Shown here one piece after another: positions 1 through 5,397 of a DNA stretch of 5,397 nucleotides (positions are counted from its first letter, which is position 1; each line of letters begins with the position of its first letter). The position numbers and the translations under genes are program-made. The DNA lies in the NCBI RefSeq assembly GCF_937876455.1, contig NZ_CALFIG010000341.1:1-5397 (forward strand), in the 5' to 3' direction. The notes under the pieces are model-generated. The model did not search any database and was not told the origin of the DNA. It saw only the letters and a program-made list of their open reading frames with translations. The stretch comes from an uncultured Flavobacterium sp. (lineage in GTDB: Bacteria; Bacteroidota; Bacteroidia; Flavobacteriales; Flavobacteriaceae).

Positions 1-706
1 CTTTAATCAATTGCAAATAGAGGGTTCTGAAATTTTAAGAGCATTGCCCGATACTAATGTGCTATTTATTTCTAACCATCAAACTTATTTTGCAGATGTA
101 GTAGCTATGTTTCATGTTTTTAATGCTGCTCTAAAAGGTAGAGAAAATAACATTAAAAATGTAGGCTATTTATGGAATCCAAAACTTAATTTATATTATG
201 TAGCCGCTAAAGAAACGATGCAGGAAGGGTTGTTACCAAGAATATTAGCGTATGCAGGAGCTATTACTGTAGAACGCACCTGGCGATCAAAAGGAAAAGA
301 TGTGCAACGGGAAGTAAATTTAAATGATACCGAAAATATTAAAATAGCATTAGAAGATGGGTGGGTAATTACTTTTCCTCAAGGAACAACACGGTCTTTT
401 AAGCCTGTTAGAAAAGGTACAGCGCATATTATTTTACAGCATAAACCCATAGTGGTGCCAATAGTTATTGATGGTTTTAGAAGATCATTTGATAGAAAAG
501 GCTTGTTCATAAAGAAAAAAGGAATATTACAAACCATGGAAATTAAACAACCATTAGAAATTGATTATGAGAATGATACTGTTGACCAAGTGGTAGAAAA
601 AATAGAATATGCTATTGAACAGCATCCTTCTTTTTTAAAAGTTATTCCACAAGAAGTGATAGAAGAACAGCATCAACTCAATAAAGAACGCCGTTGGAAC
701 TACTAA
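1..706 (+). CDS. PlsC-like lysophospholipid (1-acylglycerol-3-phosphate) acyltransferase family protein, 5'-truncated by window edge
   Basis: The reading frame is open to the left edge (first whole codon at position 2), so the N-terminus is missing and the TTG at 11 is not a credible start. PlsC-family enzymes transfer an acyl chain to a lysophospholipid or similar acceptor at the inner membrane. The four acyltransferase blocks appear in order: motif I NHQTYFAD (bases 74-97), motif II around GAITVERTWR (about 257-286), motif III FPQGTTR (374-394) and motif IV VVPIVIDG (452-475). Two departures from the classical family are visible: H and D are separated by five residues instead of four (HX4D), and the usual FPEGTR glutamate is Gln. 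No membrane helix remains in the visible part. The tail after about residue 205 is polar and ends in RRWNY. The fold assignment is strong. The acyl acceptor is unknown, and a role in lipids other than phosphatidic acid is possible. Confidence 0.85.
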   Translation, partial: FNQLQIEGSEILRALPDTNVLFISNHQTYFADVVAMFHVFNAALKGRENNIKNVGYLWNPKLNLYYVAAKETMQEGLLPRILAYAGAITVERTWRSKGKDVQREVNLNDTENIKIALEDGWVITFPQGTTRSFKPVRKGTAHIILQHKPIVVPIVIDGFRRSFDRKGLFIKKKGILQTMEIKQPLEIDYENDTVDQVVEKIEYAIEQHPSFLKVIPQEVIEEQHQLNKERRWNY

Positions 707-734
707 AAAAGAGGCATTTGCCTCTTTTTTAGTA
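701..734. terminator. Bidirectional intrinsic terminator shared by convergent genes
   Basis: A perfect 15-bp inverted repeat (701-715 and 720-734) encloses the four-base loop ATTT. Its core is GAGGC/GCCTC, flanked by A6 on the left and T6 on the right, so on either strand it gives a GC stem followed by a U-run. Its outermost six bases on each side are TAC TAA on the respective coding strand, that is, the final Tyr codon and stop of the acyltransferase (+) and of the membrane protein (-). It should end both convergent transcripts. Confidence 0.9.
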
Positions 735-1328
735 TTCTATTTTCTTTAAATCATTCAAATTTTTCTTTAATCTGTTTAATAGCTTTCCATATAATAATCT
801 ATAAAACCCCCACATAAAAGGAATTACTATTAGCATAGTAATTAATATAATAAATGTCAATTTAGAACCTTCTATTTTTACAGATTTAGTTCCCATATCT
901 TTAAATCCATCTATAGCGCCAATAATACCAAAATAACTTCCTATTATGATATTCCAAAGGATATAAATGTTTACAATTTTTCTTGTCTTTAAAATTTGTT
1001 TTAATAATGTTTTTGAAGAATCTAAAACACTTATTGATTTGTAATTTTTATAAAAAACAAAAATAAAGCTTAAAATAATGGCATAATTTACTTTTTCAAA
1101 AACAGATAAATAGGGGTGTAGTTTAGCAAATTTAGTTGAAAGGTCATCATTAGTAATCAAACTTAAACCATTCAATAATATAAATTCTAAAATACTTACT
1201 ATCAATATCCATTTTACAGTAGAAGACGAACTTTTGTGCAACATGTTGTAGATTTCTTGTTCAGAAACCTGTTTAAATTGCCCATCATTCTTTTTCCAAT
1301 CTTTTTTTAATAATTCTAATTCATCCAT
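729..1328 (-). CDS. Four-helix membrane protein encoded after an ECF sigma factor; candidate anti-sigma factor
   Basis: This is a 199-residue protein with a charged cytosolic-type N-terminus of about 38 residues (starting MDELELLKKDWKK) and four hydrophobic segments at about 40-58, 78-96, 118-139 and 157-178. The C-terminus is basic (KKNLNDLKK). The start is the ATG at 1328, three bases after the sigma-factor stop, so the two genes are almost certainly one operon. A soluble N-terminus before the first helix, encoded directly behind a sigma gene, is the usual layout of membrane anti-sigma factors, and I recall similar N-termini beside flavobacterial sigma genes. No zinc-binding anti-sigma motif, FecR domain or other sensor domain is visible. 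The four-helix topology also differs from typical single-helix anti-sigma factors. The role as sigma regulator is therefore inferred from context. It could instead be simply a co-transcribed membrane protein. Confidence 0.75.
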   Translation of the reverse strand: MDELELLKKDWKKNDGQFKQVSEQEIYNMLHKSSSSTVKWILIVSILEFILLNGLSLITNDDLSTKFAKLHPYLSVFEKVNYAIILSFIFVFYKNYKSISVLDSSKTLLKQILKTRKIVNIYILWNIIIGSYFGIIGAIDGFKDMGTKSVKIEGSKLTFIILITMLIVIPFMWGFYRLLYGKLLNRLKKNLNDLKKIEY

Positions 1329-1331
1329 AAT

Positions 1332-1826
1332 TTACGGATTTAATATTTTTTTTAATTTCCCTTTAATTCTATTCATTTTCACACGTGCATTTACTTCGCT
1401 TATTCCTAATGTTTCGGCTATTTCAGTATAATCTTTATCTTCTAAATATAAAAATATCAATGCCTTCTCAATATCATTAAGTGATTCTATCCCTCTATAG
1501 AGTAATTTTAACCGTTCTTCTTCTTCAAAATTGTACTCATCATTTTTAATACGATGAAATTCTGAATCAAAAGGTGTAGTTTCAATACTTCGTTTCTTTT
1601 TTCTGTAAAGTGTAATGGCAGTGTTAAGTCCCACACGATAAGCCCATGTAGTAAATTTAGAATCACCTCTAAATTGCCCATAGGCCTTCCAAAGCTGAAT
1701 AGTAATTTCCTGAAATAAATCATTATGTGCATCTTCATCAGAAGTATATAGTCTACAAATTTTGTGGATTATATTCTGATTGTCTTTGAGTTGTTTTACA
1801 AAACTTTCTTCTGAAGATGATTTCAT
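1332..1826 (-). CDS. ECF-type RNA polymerase sigma factor (sigma-70 family)
   Basis: This 164-residue protein has the two-domain plan of extracytoplasmic-function sigma factors. The sigma region 2 domain spans about residues 10-80. It includes the core-binding stretch DAHNDLFQEITIQLWKAY (32-49) and FRGDSKFTTWAYRVGLNTA (52-70), which corresponds to the -10 recognition helix region. A variable acidic linker covers about 81-104. Region 4 covers about 105-160, with the helix-turn-helix YTEIAETLGISEVNARVKMNR (133-153) for -35 recognition. The length is typical of the family. The ATG at 1826 is the only start that gives a complete region 2. It is the first gene of a two-gene operon with the membrane protein at 729-1328, which may hold it inactive. 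The signal and regulon cannot be read from this window. Family assignment is secure; the ECF subgroup is not determined. Confidence 0.93.
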   Translation of the reverse strand: MKSSSEESFVKQLKDNQNIIHKICRLYTSDEDAHNDLFQEITIQLWKAYGQFRGDSKFTTWAYRVGLNTAITLYRKKKRSIETTPFDSEFHRIKNDEYNFEEEERLKLLYRGIESLNDIEKALIFLYLEDKDYTEIAETLGISEVNARVKMNRIKGKLKKILNP

Positions 1827-1890
1827 ATAGGTATAAGTAGCTAATTCCTGCTGTTTGTTACAATTTTTTTAATGTTTCATTTATTTATGT

Positions 1891-1920
1891 AACCCTCACA
1901 AGAACTTCCTTGTGGTCGTT
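1891..1920. promoter_or_regulatory. Interrupted dyad in the leader of the sigma operon
   Basis: The symmetric element is AAC-n3-CACAAG-n6-CTTGTG-n3-GTT, with the arms AAC/GTT (1891-1893, 1918-1920) and CACAAG/CTTGTG (1897-1902, 1909-1914) sharing one centre. It lies 12 bases downstream, on the minus strand, of a possible -7 element and about 65 bases before the sigma start codon. It could be a dimeric regulator's operator or an RNA hairpin in the sigma leader. There is no U-run directly after it, so a terminator is unlikely. The function is inferred only from symmetry and position. Confidence 0.35.
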
Positions 1921-1931
1921 TTCTTCAGTAA

Positions 1932-1939
1932 CAAAAATA
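1932..1939 (-). promoter_or_regulatory. Possible -7 promoter element of the sigma operon
   Basis: On the minus strand the octamer reads TATTTTTG, matching the Bacteroidota -7 consensus TAnnTTTG. It would give a transcript with a leader of about 100 bases before the sigma ATG at 1826. No convincing TTTG -33 partner is seen at the expected distance. The sequence is also AT-rich enough for the match to arise by chance, so this is a weak call. Confidence 0.3.
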
Positions 1940-1953
1940 AACTAAAAAAGCGG

Positions 1954-1969
1954 TTAATGCATACATTAA
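1954..1969. promoter_or_regulatory. Short inverted repeat between the divergent promoters
   Basis: The 16-base element TTAATG-CATA-CATTAA has perfect 6-bp arms (1954-1959 and 1964-1969). It lies 35 bases upstream of the putative nadC -7 element and 14 bases upstream of the putative sigma-operon -7 element, where it would overlap the latter's -33 region. That position suits a regulator site, but arms this short and AT-rich can arise by chance. Confidence 0.25.
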
Positions 1970-2003
1970 AAAAGATTTTCACTTCCATCAGGGCTAAATT
2001 TTG

Positions 2004-2011
2004 TAAATTTG
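2004..2011 (+). promoter_or_regulatory. Putative -7 promoter element of nadC
   Basis: TAAATTTG is an exact match to the Bacteroidota housekeeping -7 consensus TAnnTTTG. The -33 element is poor: the best candidate is TTTTC near 1976-1980, about 23 bases upstream. The predicted start near 2018 leaves a leader of roughly 97 bases before the nadC ATG at 2115. Confidence 0.45.
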
Positions 2012-2017
2012 TATTAA

Positions 2018-2114
2018 ATAATTGAACATTAAATCGGTAATATCAAATGTGGTTTTTTGCATTTGTCTTTCAATAAGTTCAATACATGTTTATAAAAAAA
2101 ATTAGTACCAACCT
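2018..2114 (+). other. nadC 5' leader with possible nested stem-loops
   Basis: No gene is seen here. Two nested inverted repeats are present: ATTGAAC (2021-2027) with GTTCAAT (2077-2083), and inside it CAAATG (2044-2049) with CATTTG (2060-2065). Together they could fold the transcript 5' end into a long arm, leaving the start codon unpaired. The stems are short and AT-rich. I do not recognise a known NAD-family riboswitch. No Shine-Dalgarno sequence precedes the ATG, as is normal in this group. Confidence 0.25.
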
Positions 2115-2972
2115 ATGATAAGTGAAACTCAATTTCAAAAAGAACTACAACTCATAATTGAAAATGCAATCAGGGAAGATGTGGGACCTGGCGATTATAG
2201 TTCGTTGGCCTGTATTCCACAAGAAGCTACTGGCGCTGCAAAATTACTTGTAAAGGAATCTGGAATTATTGCTGGGGTAGATTTTGCTAAACAAGTATTT
2301 AATTATGTTGATGCTGCATTACAAGTAGATGTATTTATTAATGATGGCGAAGCAGTTTCGATTGGTGATGTGGTTTTTTGTGTAGAAGGGAATTCACAGT
2401 CTATTTTAAAAGCAGAACGCTTAGTGCTAAATAGTATGCAGCGTATGAGTGCCATAGCCACTAAAACAAAAAAAATCGTTGATTTATTGACAGGAACAAA
2501 CACCAAAATTTTAGATACCAGAAAAACAACACCAAGTTTTAGAGCTTGTGAAAAATGGGCAGTAAAAATAGGAGGAGGTGAAAATCATCGATTTGCTTTG
2601 TATGATATGATTATGTTAAAAGACAATCATAATGACTTTGCGGGAGGAATAGCAAACGCAATTCAAAAAACTAAAGATTATTTATCTAAAAACAATCTTG
2701 ACCTAAAAATTATTGTAGAAGCTAGAAATTTAGCAGAAGTGCAAGAAATATTAAATGCAGGCGGTGTGTATAGAATTTTATTGGATAATTTTGATTTTGA
2801 GATGACAAAAAAAGCAGTTGCATTAATAGGAACCTCTTGTTTAACAGAGTCTTCAGGGAATATAAATGAGAAAACTATTAGAGATTATGCCGCTTGTGGT
2901 GTAAATTATATTTCAGTTGGAGCCTTGACACATTCGATTTACAATATGGATTTAAGTCTAAAAGCTATTTAA
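2115..2972 (+). CDS. nadC: Nicotinate-nucleotide pyrophosphorylase (carboxylating), quinolinate phosphoribosyltransferase
   Basis: NadC converts quinolinate and PRPP to nicotinate mononucleotide, CO2 and pyrophosphate, the step where de novo NAD synthesis joins the common pathway; it acts in the cytosol. The 285 residues are the usual family length. Hallmarks run end to end: EDVGPGDYSS (21-30) in the N-terminal domain, ERLVLNSMQRMSAIAT (101-116), DTRKTTPSFRACEKWAVKIGGGENHR (134-159), LKDNH (168-172), VEARN (201-205), LLDN (222-225), ESSGNI (245-250) and ISVGALTHS (266-274). From known NadC structures, the substrate-binding residues correspond to Arg102, Arg136, Lys137, His158, Arg159, Lys169, Glu202 and Asp224, and all are present. 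The ATG at 2115 fits the family N-terminus. It is the first gene of its operon, with yihY starting 2 bases after its stop. No nadA or nadB is in the window. Confidence 0.97.
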   Translation: MISETQFQKELQLIIENAIREDVGPGDYSSLACIPQEATGAAKLLVKESGIIAGVDFAKQVFNYVDAALQVDVFINDGEAVSIGDVVFCVEGNSQSILKAERLVLNSMQRMSAIATKTKKIVDLLTGTNTKILDTRKTTPSFRACEKWAVKIGGGENHRFALYDMIMLKDNHNDFAGGIANAIQKTKDYLSKNNLDLKIIVEARNLAEVQEILNAGGVYRILLDNFDFEMTKKAVALIGTSCLTESSGNINEKTIRDYAACGVNYISVGALTHSIYNMDLSLKAI

Positions 2973-2974
2973 GT

Positions 2975-3895
2975 ATGTTTAAAATAACAAGGGATCAAAT
3001 TAAAAAAATACCATTAGTTAAGCCAACTATAGCATTGCTTCAAAATATCACTTTTGAAACCTTACAAGGTGTATCACTTTATGAATTAGTAAAACACTAT
3101 TTTATTGGAATCGTAAGAGGAGCATTCACATACCGAGCTAGTGCTATTGCTTTTAGTTTTTTTATGGCACTATTTCCATTTGCTCTTTTTGTCCTAAATT
3201 TAATTCCCTTTATTCCTTTAGACCATTTTCAAGAAGATTTTTTAATATTTGTTTCACAAAGTGTTCCTCCTAATACATATGATGCTATTGCTTCAATTTT
3301 AAAAGACATCATGAGCAATAGTTATAAGGGATTATTGTCTTCAGGTTTTTTACTGTCTATTTTTTTAATGTCAAATGGTATTAATGCACTATTAGATGGA
3401 TTTGAAATGTCTTCAAATATAAGTATAAAGAGAGGCTTCTTCAGACAGTACGCAATAGCTATTGGCTTATCTATGCTAATAGCGTTTTTATTATTATTAA
3501 CTGTAGCAACTTTAATTGTTGTTGAAATTATTTTGTATTCTATTCAATTACAAGGCTATTTTTCCTCGGATATATCTGTGTTAAAATGGAGTAGATTTAT
3601 ATTTATACTCCTGATGGTTTTACTCATAACATCGTTGCTTTATAAATTTGGAACAAAGGAAACACGAAAAATTCCTTTTTTTAGCTATGGTTCTATTTTA
3701 ACAACAGTATTGTTTTTGTTGACTTCATATGTTTTTGGAATATATGTTGAAAAATTTGCAAGATATAATGAGCTTTATGGTTCTATTGGAACACTTTTAG
3801 TTATGATGTTTTATGTTTGGATAAATTGTATGTTGCTCTTACTAGGGTTTGAATTAAATGCATTTATTTTTAAATGGAAACAAAAAAATAAGTAA
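2975..3895 (+). CDS. YihY/virulence factor BrkB family inner-membrane protein
   Basis: This 306-residue integral membrane protein has six hydrophobic regions at about 55-82, 120-140, 158-190, 205-225, 237-258 and 270-297. Family signatures are RASAIAFSFFMALFPF (54-69) near the first helix and YNELYGSIGTLLVMMFYVWINCMLLLLGFELNA (264-296) at the end. The family was once misnamed ribonuclease BN (Rbn); its true biochemical role is not settled. The start is the ATG at 2975, two bases past the nadC stop. An in-frame ATG at 2894 would add 27 residues read through the nadC end and is rejected. The tight spacing implies co-transcription and probably translational coupling with nadC. I recall nadC-yihY adjacency in other flavobacteria. 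That does not by itself imply a shared pathway. The C-terminal tail is basic (FKWKQKNK). Confidence 0.93.
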   Translation: MFKITRDQIKKIPLVKPTIALLQNITFETLQGVSLYELVKHYFIGIVRGAFTYRASAIAFSFFMALFPFALFVLNLIPFIPLDHFQEDFLIFVSQSVPPNTYDAIASILKDIMSNSYKGLLSSGFLLSIFLMSNGINALLDGFEMSSNISIKRGFFRQYAIAIGLSMLIAFLLLLTVATLIVVEIILYSIQLQGYFSSDISVLKWSRFIFILLMVLLITSLLYKFGTKETRKIPFFSYGSILTTVLFLLTSYVFGIYVEKFARYNELYGSIGTLLVMMFYVWINCMLLLLGFELNAFIFKWKQKNK

Positions 3896-3935
3896 CTTAG
3901 CAACTCATAACATGAAAATAAGAAAAAATAAAACT

Positions 3936-4496
3936 ATGAAAAAATTAATTTTAACTGTATTAGTAGCCTTATCGGCTATTTTTTCGGATGCACAAACTAC
4001 TGTGAGTGGTGTAAAGGTTGATGCTAAATTAGCTGTTGATGGGCAAAACTTAGTGCTAAATGGCGCTGGAGTTAGAGAAAAATTCTTTATGGATATGTAT
4101 GTTGGTTCTTTGTATCTTACAAAAAAATCAACTGATGCAAAAAACATAATGGCGGCAAATGAAGGCATGGCTATTAAATTGAATATTGTTTCTGGAATGA
4201 TTACTTCAGATAAAATGATTAGTGCCATTAATGAAGGTTTTGAAAATTCAACCAATAAAAAGACAGCTCCTTTAAAAGCTAAGATTGATAAGTTTAAAGG
4301 TTTTTTTAAAGAAAAAATCAACAAAGGAGATGTGTTTATTATTGCGTATGACCCAACAGAAGGTGTAGTAGTATATAAAAACGGTTCAAAAAAAGGATCT
4401 ATAGATGGTTTAGATTTTAAAAAAGCATTATTCGGAATTTGGCTATGCGATAAACCAGCTGATGATGATTTAAAAGAAGCTATGCTTGGAAAATAA
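3936..4496 (+). CDS. Exported chalcone-isomerase-like domain protein
   Basis: The protein has 186 residues from the chosen start. It opens with a typical signal peptide (MKKLILTVLVALSAIFSDA, cleavage likely just before or after Gln20), so it should be exported to the periplasm. The remainder matches the bacterial chalcone isomerase-like family (Pfam Chalcone_3 type): LNGAGVREKFFMDMYVGSLYL (41-61), the GD step before a beta strand (131-132), VVVYKNGSKKGSIDGLDFKKAL (144-165), and the closing IWLCDKPADDDLKEAMLG (168-185). Bacterial members share the plant enzyme's fold, but flavonoid isomerisation is not expected. Some related folds bind fatty acids, so a lipid- or ligand-binding role is possible but unproven. 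An ATG at 3912 would add MKIRKNKT ahead of the signal. I prefer 3936 because it gives a compact signal peptide and follows an A-rich stretch. It lies 40 bases after yihY, so it is plausibly the third gene of the operon. Confidence 0.85.
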   Translation: MKKLILTVLVALSAIFSDAQTTVSGVKVDAKLAVDGQNLVLNGAGVREKFFMDMYVGSLYLTKKSTDAKNIMAANEGMAIKLNIVSGMITSDKMISAINEGFENSTNKKTAPLKAKIDKFKGFFKEKINKGDVFIIAYDPTEGVVVYKNGSKKGSIDGLDFKKALFGIWLCDKPADDDLKEAMLGK

Positions 4497-4544
4497 GACA
4501 TAAAAAAATCCCGCTTCTGTCGGGATTTTTTTATGTCTTATTTT
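4490..4544. terminator. Long-stem intrinsic terminator between convergent genes
   Basis: A perfect 24-bp stem (4490-4513 with 4521-4544) carries a seven-base loop CTTCTGT. The stem top is ATCCCG/CGGGAT followed by T7, so the plus-strand transcript gets a GC hairpin then a U-run. The complement has the same arrangement, so it should also serve the minus-strand peptidase gene, which stops at 4550. The last Lys codon and stop of the chalcone-isomerase-like gene lie inside the left arm. Confidence 0.92.
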
Positions 4545-4549
4545 AAAAT

Positions 4550-5397
4550 TTATTTAAAATAGGAAAAATTATGATTGTCTTCAATTTTTAACAAACTTTC
4601 ATAAATTAGCTTTATAACATGTTCCACATCCTCTCTGTGAACCATCTCCACTGTAGTGTGCATGTATCTTAGTGGTAATGAAATTAAAGCAGAAGCAACA
4701 CCTCCATTGCTATAAGCAAAAGCATCAGTATCTGTTCCTGTTACTCTTGAAGTTGCATTTCTTTGAAAAGGAATTTCATTTTCTTCAGCCGTTTCTACTA
4801 TTAATTCTCTTAATTTATTTTGGACGGCTGGTGCGTAAGCAATTACAGGACCTCTTCCCATTTTTAAATCACCTTCTATTTTTTTATCAATCATAGGTGT
4901 AGAAGTATCGTGACACACATCTGTAACAATTGCTACATTTGGTTGAATGCGTTGTGTTATCATTTCAGCACCTCTTAATCCAATCTCTTCTTGAACAGAA
5001 TTTACGATATACAAACCAAAAGGTAGTTTCTTTTTGTTTTCTTTTAATAAACGAGCCACTTCTGCAATCATAAAACCTCCCATTCTATTGTCAATAGCTC
5101 TACAAACAAATTTATTGCCATTTAAAATTTCAAAACCATCAGGGTAAGTAATAACGCATCCTACGTGAACGCCTAAATCTTCTACCTCTTTTTTAGTAGA
5201 GCATCCACAATCAATGAATAGATTTTCAATTTTTGCAATTTCTTCCTTTCCTCTATTTCTTGTGTGTATAGCTGGCCAACCAAATACACCTTTTACAATT
5301 CCTTTTTTTGTATGAATCAATACGCGTTTGGAAGGCGCAATTTGGTGGTCACTTCCCCCATTTCTGATTACATATATTAATCCGTCATCTGTAATAT
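4550..5397 (-). CDS. M42 family metallopeptidase (glutamyl aminopeptidase / endo-glucanase-annotated family), N-terminus outside window
   Basis: The frame is open to the right edge. The codon at 5318-5320 is TTG (Leu) in the middle of the family sequence, not a start, because GGSDHQIAPSKRVLIHTKKG continues upstream of it. M42 enzymes are cytosolic, usually dodecameric di-metal aminopeptidases that trim short peptides. Visible hallmarks are the bridging Asp in CRAIDNRMGG (Asp at 5090-5092), the catalytic Glu and metal-binding Glu pair in QEEIGLRGA (4985-4990), the Asp in TDVCHDTSTP (4919-4921), GTDTDAF, and the metal-ligand His in LRYMHTTVEMVH (4658-4660). The first His ligand, expected in the missing N-terminal part of roughly 75-80 residues, cannot be checked. 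In the third motif a Cys replaces the residue that is usually Thr in DVTH-like versions. It converges with the chalcone-isomerase-like gene across a shared hairpin. The family is certain; substrate preference is unknown. Confidence 0.93.
   Translation of the reverse strand, partial: ITDDGLIYVIRNGGSDHQIAPSKRVLIHTKKGIVKGVFGWPAIHTRNRGKEEIAKIENLFIDCGCSTKKEVEDLGVHVGCVITYPDGFEILNGNKFVCRAIDNRMGGFMIAEVARLLKENKKKLPFGLYIVNSVQEEIGLRGAEMITQRIQPNVAIVTDVCHDTSTPMIDKKIEGDLKMGRGPVIAYAPAVQNKLRELIVETAEENEIPFQRNATSRVTGTDTDAFAYSNGGVASALISLPLRYMHTTVEMVHREDVEHVIKLIYESLLKIEDNHNFSYFK

Noticed and set aside
1508..1738. A 76-codon minus-strand frame inside the sigma gene
   Set aside because: It is a shifted frame of the sigma factor with no ribosome-binding context or domain.
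1832..1862. ECF-like promoter pair on the minus strand (TGTAAC ... TACTTATA, 17-base gap after the GTAAC) before the sigma gene, suggesting autoregulation
   Set aside because: Transcription would begin essentially at the start codon and give a leaderless message. The motif match is loose in AT-rich DNA, so it is not supported without 5'-end data.
2303..2506. A 67-codon minus-strand frame inside nadC
   Set aside because: It is antisense to conserved nadC coding sequence, and no family is recognisable.
2894..2974. Extended N-terminus for the YihY-family protein starting inside nadC
   Set aside because: The 27 added residues come from the out-of-frame nadC end and match nothing in the family. 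The ATG at 2975 is two bases after the nadC stop and gives a normal family length.
3905..4501. A 198-codon open frame on the minus strand opposite the chalcone-isomerase-like gene
   Set aside because: It mirrors the full length of a well-supported plus-strand gene with a signal peptide and family motifs. Its own translation has no recognisable domain, and it would run through the terminator stem.
4672..4896. A 74-codon plus-strand frame opposite the M42 peptidase
   Set aside because: It is a low-complexity Leu/Phe/Gln-rich translation antisense to conserved peptidase motifs.

Overview
The window looks like ordinary chromosome from a flavobacterium (Bacteroidota, probably Flavobacteriaceae). 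It is strongly AT-rich. Start codons are preceded by A/T-rich sequence without Shine-Dalgarno motifs. A TAnnTTTG-type -7 promoter element lies before nadC, and the protein families have a recognisable flavobacterial flavour. No mobile element, CRISPR array, tRNA, rRNA or phage gene was seen.

Layout. Positions 1-706 (+) hold the C-terminal part of a PlsC-like acyltransferase that enters from outside the window. It converges on a two-gene minus-strand operon (1826 down to 729) made of an ECF-type RNA polymerase sigma factor and a four-helix membrane protein, a plausible membrane-bound anti-sigma partner. The convergent pair shares a 15-bp perfect palindrome that contains the last codon and stop codon of both genes. 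Positions 1827-2114 are a divergent intergenic region with putative promoters for each side and two dyad-symmetric elements. Positions 2115-4496 (+) hold nadC (quinolinate phosphoribosyltransferase, NAD synthesis), a YihY/BrkB-family membrane protein 2 nt downstream, and an exported chalcone-isomerase-like protein 40 nt further on, ending in a 24-bp-stem hairpin. From 4550 to the right edge (-) is an M42-family metallo-aminopeptidase whose N-terminus lies outside the window.

How the genes relate. The sigma factor and membrane protein probably form a signalling unit. nadC and yihY are very likely co-transcribed, and the chalcone-isomerase-like gene may be read from the same transcript. No functional link between NAD synthesis, YihY and the chalcone-isomerase-like protein is evident. 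I do not see a clearly new system. The points most worth a second look are the sigma/membrane-protein pair with no known sensor domain, the altered catalytic motifs of the acyltransferase, and the symmetric elements in the divergent promoter region.
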